Assembly: GCA_965197665.1 (NCBI GenBank)
Contig: CBDANO010000004.1
Span: 62,001-126,000 of the forward strand
Source of the DNA: CBDANO01 sp965197665
GTDB lineage: Bacteria; Chloroflexota; Dehalococcoidia; Lucifugimonadales; UBA3495
Direction of reading: 5' to 3'
DNA length: 64,000 nucleotides
The translations under genes and the position numbers were made by a program. The notes below the pieces were generated by a model, which saw nothing but the letters and a program-made list of their open reading frames with translations, was not told the DNA's origin and did no database searches. This document shows, in pieces, positions 60,515 to 64,000 of the stretch. Every line of letters begins with the position of its first letter. Positions within the stretch are counted from its first letter, which is position 1.

Positions 60515-61567
60515 CTAGATGGTGCGGGACGGCTGGGTGTAGCCCTTTAGCTTCTTGTAAATCTGAAGGCGCTGGCGTTGGGAGTCGGTAACCAAGAGCC
60601 GGCCCAGGCGAGGATCGAAGACCAGCCCCGTGGGGAACTGGAAGCGCCATTCTTGCTCCAGACTGCGGACTTCACGGCGGCGTTTCACCATGTCCGGGCT
60701 GGCTTCGACAATCATTTTGGCCCATTTGGAGAGCTCCTGAGCGTCACCTAATAGGCTGGTAATAAACCGCCCGTCGGGCCCGAATACTTGGACCCGGTGA
60801 TTGGCCCAATCGCACACGTACACGTCGCCGTCGGGGTCCACGGCTACGTCCGAGGGGCGGTTCAGTTCGCCCCTGCCGTCTCCATAGCTGCCAAAGCCGC
60901 CTACCAACTCGCCTGAAGCGGTGAACTTCCGGACCCGGTGGTTCTTGTGATCGGCTACGTACACGAACCCTTCCCCATCCAGGGCAGTGCCCCATGGGGC
61001 GTTAAAGCCGGACTCGCCGTCTCCGAAGCCGCCCCAACCGGCCAAGAATCTCCCATCTTTGGTGAACTTCTGCACCCGGTGATTTCGGCTGTCAACGATC
61101 AGCGGGTTGTCCTCGTGATCAATGACGATTCCCGAGGGGCCGCTTAGCTGACCTGGGCCTTGGCCCGGCGACCCCCCCCAGAGACGCTGAAAATCACCTT
61201 GCTTGTCGAACACTGAAACCCGGTCCAGCCACTCGTCGGTAACGTAAACATTTTCGTCGCTGTCGAGGGCCAACCCGGCGGGCCAGATTAGCTGGCCGGG
61301 GCCGTCTCCCGCCTCGCCGAACTCGAAGAGGTATTCCTCGTCTCCGGGTCCGGCGCCAATGGAAAGTACGCTGATTCGAGTGCCTCTATAGGTGCGGTTC
61401 CAAGGAACGGCCCCAATCTGCTCCCAACCCCGGTTTACCACGTAAACGGTATCATCTTTGCCGGCGGCTAGAGCCACCGGGTGGGTAAAGCCCATGCCGG
61501 ATACCGCAGAGCGGCCTACGGCGTGGCTGAAATCATAGACCCGTCCGGCCACAATTTGCGTCAGCAT
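60515..61567 (-). CDS. NHL-repeat beta-propeller protein
   Basis: 350 residues with about six NHL repeats: FTHPVALAAGKDDTVYVVNR, IWPAGLALDSDENVYVTDEW, LSGPSGIVIDHEDNPLIVDS, NRPSDVAVDPDGDVYVCDWA plus NHRVQVFGPDG, and a final FPTGLVFDPRLGRLLVTDSQ. There is no signal peptide, so it is cytosolic or exported by another route. Located downstream of the DUF1501/DUF1800 pair and probably in the same operon (52 bp gap). Such propellers bind ligands or act as lactonase-like enzymes; no catalytic site could be assigned. Confidence 0.85.
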   Translation of the reverse strand: MLTQIVAGRVYDFSHAVGRSAVSGMGFTHPVALAAGKDDTVYVVNRGWEQIGAVPWNRTYRGTRISVLSIGAGPGDEEYLFEFGEAGDGPGQLIWPAGLALDSDENVYVTDEWLDRVSVFDKQGDFQRLWGGSPGQGPGQLSGPSGIVIDHEDNPLIVDSRNHRVQKFTKDGRFLAGWGGFGDGESGFNAPWGTALDGEGFVYVADHKNHRVRKFTASGELVGGFGSYGDGRGELNRPSDVAVDPDGDVYVCDWANHRVQVFGPDGRFITSLLGDAQELSKWAKMIVEASPDMVKRRREVRSLEQEWRFQFPTGLVFDPRLGRLLVTDSQRQRLQIYKKLKGYTQPSRTI

Positions 61568-61619
61568 CCCTTGACCTCTTAAATGGGTGTTTCCTAGGCG
61601 CCGCCCATGAGAACACTTT

Positions 61620-62747
61620 CTAAAGGAACCCGGGCTTTTCGAAGGCCCCTTTGACTATGGGCTTAGCGTCCAAGCCGAGCCAATCTTCCAGCACTGTGGA
61701 ATATAGACTGCGGAAGTCCAGGTTTGGTACCAAGTCGCCTTGCTCCAAGTCGACGGTCTTCCGCGACGGGTACTCCCCGTACTGCCCGCCCTTGACTGTC
61801 TCGCCGACGGCGAAGGCGACCCCGGCCGCTCCGTGGTCGGTACCGGAGCCGTTATCGTGAACGCGCCGGCCGAACTCGGAAAACAAGAGCATTAGGACAT
61901 TATCGGCGGCGCCGTGGCCCCGTAAGTCCAAGAAGAAGTCGTCGATGGCCCGGCACACCTCTATCCACAAGCCGGCGTGGGTACCCGGTTGATTGGCGTG
62001 GGTGTCGAAGATGCCGTGGTCGCAGTAGAAGATCCTGGTCCCAAGGTTAGCCAGGTGGACTTGGGCGATGCCCTTCAATTTGCGGGCTATCGTGGTGCCG
62101 GCGTATTCCGTGTCTGAAGTGTACTCTTGAGGGGCCGCTTTCAGTATATCGGCCCCTTGCATCGCCTCGAGCCCCGTCTGCCCCAGGTAGTCCATTATGG
62201 CGCCAGCGCCGGCTACCGGCGCATAGATGCGGGCGAAAGTCTCCAGAGCTTGGCGGCGTTGCTGCTCGGTGGCGATTCCGGTCAACAGGCCGTAAGTTTC
62301 GAGGTCGTCGACGCAAGCGACGGGCACCCCCGGCGATACCAATGCTCGAAACAGACTGGGGCCGAAGCTAACTGTCGTAACAATATTGTCCTTCCGCGGG
62401 TCTAGGTCGCGGGTGGCCAGTCCAAGCCAACCTTCGGTACCCATGGTGTCAGGCTCGCAGGTGTGCCATATGTCCATCGAGCGGAAGTGGGACCGGGGCG
62501 AGTTGGGGTAGCCGACCCCGTGAACGATAGCGATCTTGCCTTGATCGTAAAGCTCCTTCATCAGGATCATGCCGGGGTGGAGCCCCACTTGATCGTCGAG
62601 GACCAGTATTTCGTCTTCGGGTATCCCCACCGCCGGCCGGTTGTCCCGGTACAGAGGGTCGGCGTAAGGAATGACCGTGTTCAGATAATCGTTGCCTCCG
62701 GATAGCTGGAGCACCACTAGCACCGGGTCTTTTCGATTTACGGTCAT
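61620..62747 (-). CDS. DUF1501 family protein
   Basis: 375 residues, GGAGG 9 nt before the ATG. MTVNRKDPVLVVLQLSGGND, DRNRPAVGIPEDEILVLDDQ, LHPGMILMKELYDQGKIAIV, HGVGYPNSPRSHFRSMDIWH, FGRRVHDNGSGTDHGAAGVA are all hallmarks of DUF1501, an alkaline-phosphatase-superfamily-like group. It has no twin-arginine signal, unlike many members. DUF1501 and DUF1800 genes are commonly paired, as here (19 bp apart), in marine and sponge-associated bacteria; function not established. Confidence 0.9.
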   Translation of the reverse strand: MTVNRKDPVLVVLQLSGGNDYLNTVIPYADPLYRDNRPAVGIPEDEILVLDDQVGLHPGMILMKELYDQGKIAIVHGVGYPNSPRSHFRSMDIWHTCEPDTMGTEGWLGLATRDLDPRKDNIVTTVSFGPSLFRALVSPGVPVACVDDLETYGLLTGIATEQQRRQALETFARIYAPVAGAGAIMDYLGQTGLEAMQGADILKAAPQEYTSDTEYAGTTIARKLKGIAQVHLANLGTRIFYCDHGIFDTHANQPGTHAGLWIEVCRAIDDFFLDLRGHGAADNVLMLLFSEFGRRVHDNGSGTDHGAAGVAFAVGETVKGGQYGEYPSRKTVDLEQGDLVPNLDFRSLYSTVLEDWLGLDAKPIVKGAFEKPGFL

Positions 62748-62766
62748 TTCTGCCCCTCCCCGAGCA

Positions 62767-64000
62767 TTAGCAGTATTGATACTCTCGTACCGACGCGATC
62801 AATTGCAACATCTCTCCCGTCCGTTGCGTGGACGCGGCCTCCTCGGCCGCACCCCAACCGACGGTACCGCCTTCCCCGGCCCGGGACACCAACTGTTGGC
62901 GGGTCTCCGAGGCCACGTCCAGAGGCCCTACGAGGTCGAGGCAACCATCCACAAAGTCTTCCGGCGTCAAGTCTCCCCGGGACTTCAACCGCTCCACAAT
63001 ATCGCGGATACCGGGGCGTTTAACGTCCCCCAATATGTCGGCGGCGAAGTTTATTCGCTTCATCAGAGAGCCGCTGTTGATCCACTCTACACCGGTGTGC
63101 CATCCTTCCACGCTGGGCGGGTTCAACAGGTCCTGGCCCATGTAACCCGGTTGCCTGGCCAATTCGCCGATGCCGGGGGCTGGAAATTCGGCCCCGCCGA
63201 CCAACCGGAGGGTACCGGCCACCACCTCGGCGGGACTCTTGATCTTGGTGTACCTGGCGTTTTTGAAGAACTCCGACAAGAACAGCGTCCGCAGGACCGT
63301 CCTGATATCGCCGCCGGACTCGGTAAAAGCGGCGGCCAGAGTCTCAACGGCCCCCGGGTCCCGGGGCGGCGTCACCGACCATGCCGGGACCTGGGTTTCG
63401 TCCGCCACGAAGAAGCTGTAAAGGTAGCGGGCAATGAACCGGGACGTGGCCGGATGCCGGCTAACGATGTCGATGATGTCTTCGCCGTTGAAGCGCCCGG
63501 TTTGGCCCAAGAAAGTCTTCTCCGCGTCATCGTGGTCTTCTTCCCGGTACTCGAACTCCCACTTGAACCGGCTGTAGTAGTTCCGGGGAGGGGCCGCCGC
63601 GATAGTCCAACCGGTAAAAGCCCGGGAGCATTCCCTAACGTCGTCCTCGGTGTAGTTGCCCACGCCCATGCTGAACAGTTCCAATAGCTCCCGGCCCCAG
63701 TTTTCGTTGACGGCGTGGGCGTGGTTATCGCAGTTATCCAGCCAATAGATCATGGCGGGGTCTTGGGCCAAGGCTACCAACAAGTCCCGATAGGCGCCCA
63801 TCCCTTTCTCTCGGAACATGTCGGCTTGAGCAATCAACTCGTGATAGTGGTCCACTTTGGATTGGCCGGTGGCGAAAACATGATGCCAGAACAGCGTCAT
63901 CTTTTCTTCCAAGGGGCGGCGGGTGTTGATCAGATGGTGCAGCCACGCCGCGCTGCCCATTCCCGGTGAAGTGATGGGTTTGAAGAATCCGGGGATATAC
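62767..64000 (-). CDS. DUF1800 family protein, N-terminus beyond the window
   Basis: Open from the right edge without a stop. The frame YIPGFFKPITSPGMGSAAWL continues past 64000, so about 100 N-terminal residues are missing and the internal ATG at 63960 is not the start. DUF1800 landmarks: EKMTLFWHHVFATGQSKVDH, MIYWLDNCDNHAHAVNENWG, RELLELFSMGVGNYTEDDVR, AFTGWTI and GQDLLNPPSVEGWHTGVEW. It transcribes leftward into DUF1501 and the NHL gene. Confidence 0.92.
   Translation of the reverse strand, partial: YIPGFFKPITSPGMGSAAWLHHLINTRRPLEEKMTLFWHHVFATGQSKVDHYHELIAQADMFREKGMGAYRDLLVALAQDPAMIYWLDNCDNHAHAVNENWGRELLELFSMGVGNYTEDDVRECSRAFTGWTIAAAPPRNYYSRFKWEFEYREEDHDDAEKTFLGQTGRFNGEDIIDIVSRHPATSRFIARYLYSFFVADETQVPAWSVTPPRDPGAVETLAAAFTESGGDIRTVLRTLFLSEFFKNARYTKIKSPAEVVAGTLRLVGGAEFPAPGIGELARQPGYMGQDLLNPPSVEGWHTGVEWINSGSLMKRINFAADILGDVKRPGIRDIVERLKSRGDLTPEDFVDGCLDLVGPLDVASETRQQLVSRAGEGGTVGWGAAEEAASTQRTGEMLQLIASVREYQYC

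Noticed and set aside
1..64000. tRNA and rRNA genes
   Set aside because: No cloverleaf with a TTCGANNC arm and no conserved rRNA stretch was recognised by eye; a tRNAscan/Infernal run would be decisive.

Overview
The window is a high-GC bacterial segment, probably chromosomal or metagenomic. Its gene types fit an uncultured Chloroflexota lineage of the SAR202/Dehalococcoidia kind: paired family III CoA-transferases, many amidohydrolases, an LLM flavin oxidoreductase, very large FtsX-type permeases, and lipoproteins with Thr/Pro/Ala-rich linkers. That assignment is an inference from gene content, because no rRNA or tRNA gene was seen.

1-20 kb is accessory DNA. It opens with a leftward defence-like operon: vapB, vapC, a GmrSD-like DUF262/HNH gene broken by one in-frame TAA, and an N6-adenine DNA methylase that runs off the left edge. 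Next come a tandem bacterial-PH protein, a plant-type LRR lipoprotein and a 1269-residue LRR/GLUG surface protein. Around these lie broken genes: the end of a type I restriction subunit (hsdR), a Cache-domain sensor, a second N6-methylase, a frameshifted DUF499 ATPase, and pieces of IS21 (istB), IS630 and IS1182 transposases. An apparently intact ISNCY (IS1202-like) element sits inside the relict of a related element whose 51-bp ends survive.

20-27.7 kb holds a MacB/LolD-type ABC ATPase with a 1017-residue FtsX permease, then a ureABC-like operon behind a good sigma-70-type promoter. The UreC homologue keeps every metal ligand but lacks the ATTCTPG segment and the flap cysteine. No ureDEFG genes are present in the window.

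27.8-35.2 kb is a leftward catabolic operon, in transcription order: dihydropyrimidinase-like hydrolase, enoyl-CoA hydratase, two MaoC/hot-dog proteins, two family III CoA-transferases, and a fusion of three RidA domains. A 112-nt compound palindrome lies in front of it.

35.6-60.5 kb carries lipoproteins, several metal-dependent amidohydrolases, two amidases (one with a GatC/AtzG-like partner), a dienelactone hydrolase, a PhzF protein, a VOC protein, an LLM oxidoreductase and a branched-chain-amino-acid-type binding protein. It also has a second FtsX exporter with two ATPases, one ending in an AbrB-like domain, and an oligopeptide-type ABC importer (binding protein plus two permeases) followed by an isochorismatase-fold hydrolase. 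60.5-64 kb holds an NHL-repeat protein and a DUF1501/DUF1800 pair, the last cut by the right edge.

Taken together, the right two thirds looks like uptake and hydrolysis of organic C-N compounds feeding CoA-thioester chemistry. The left third is a decayed defence and mobile-element region.
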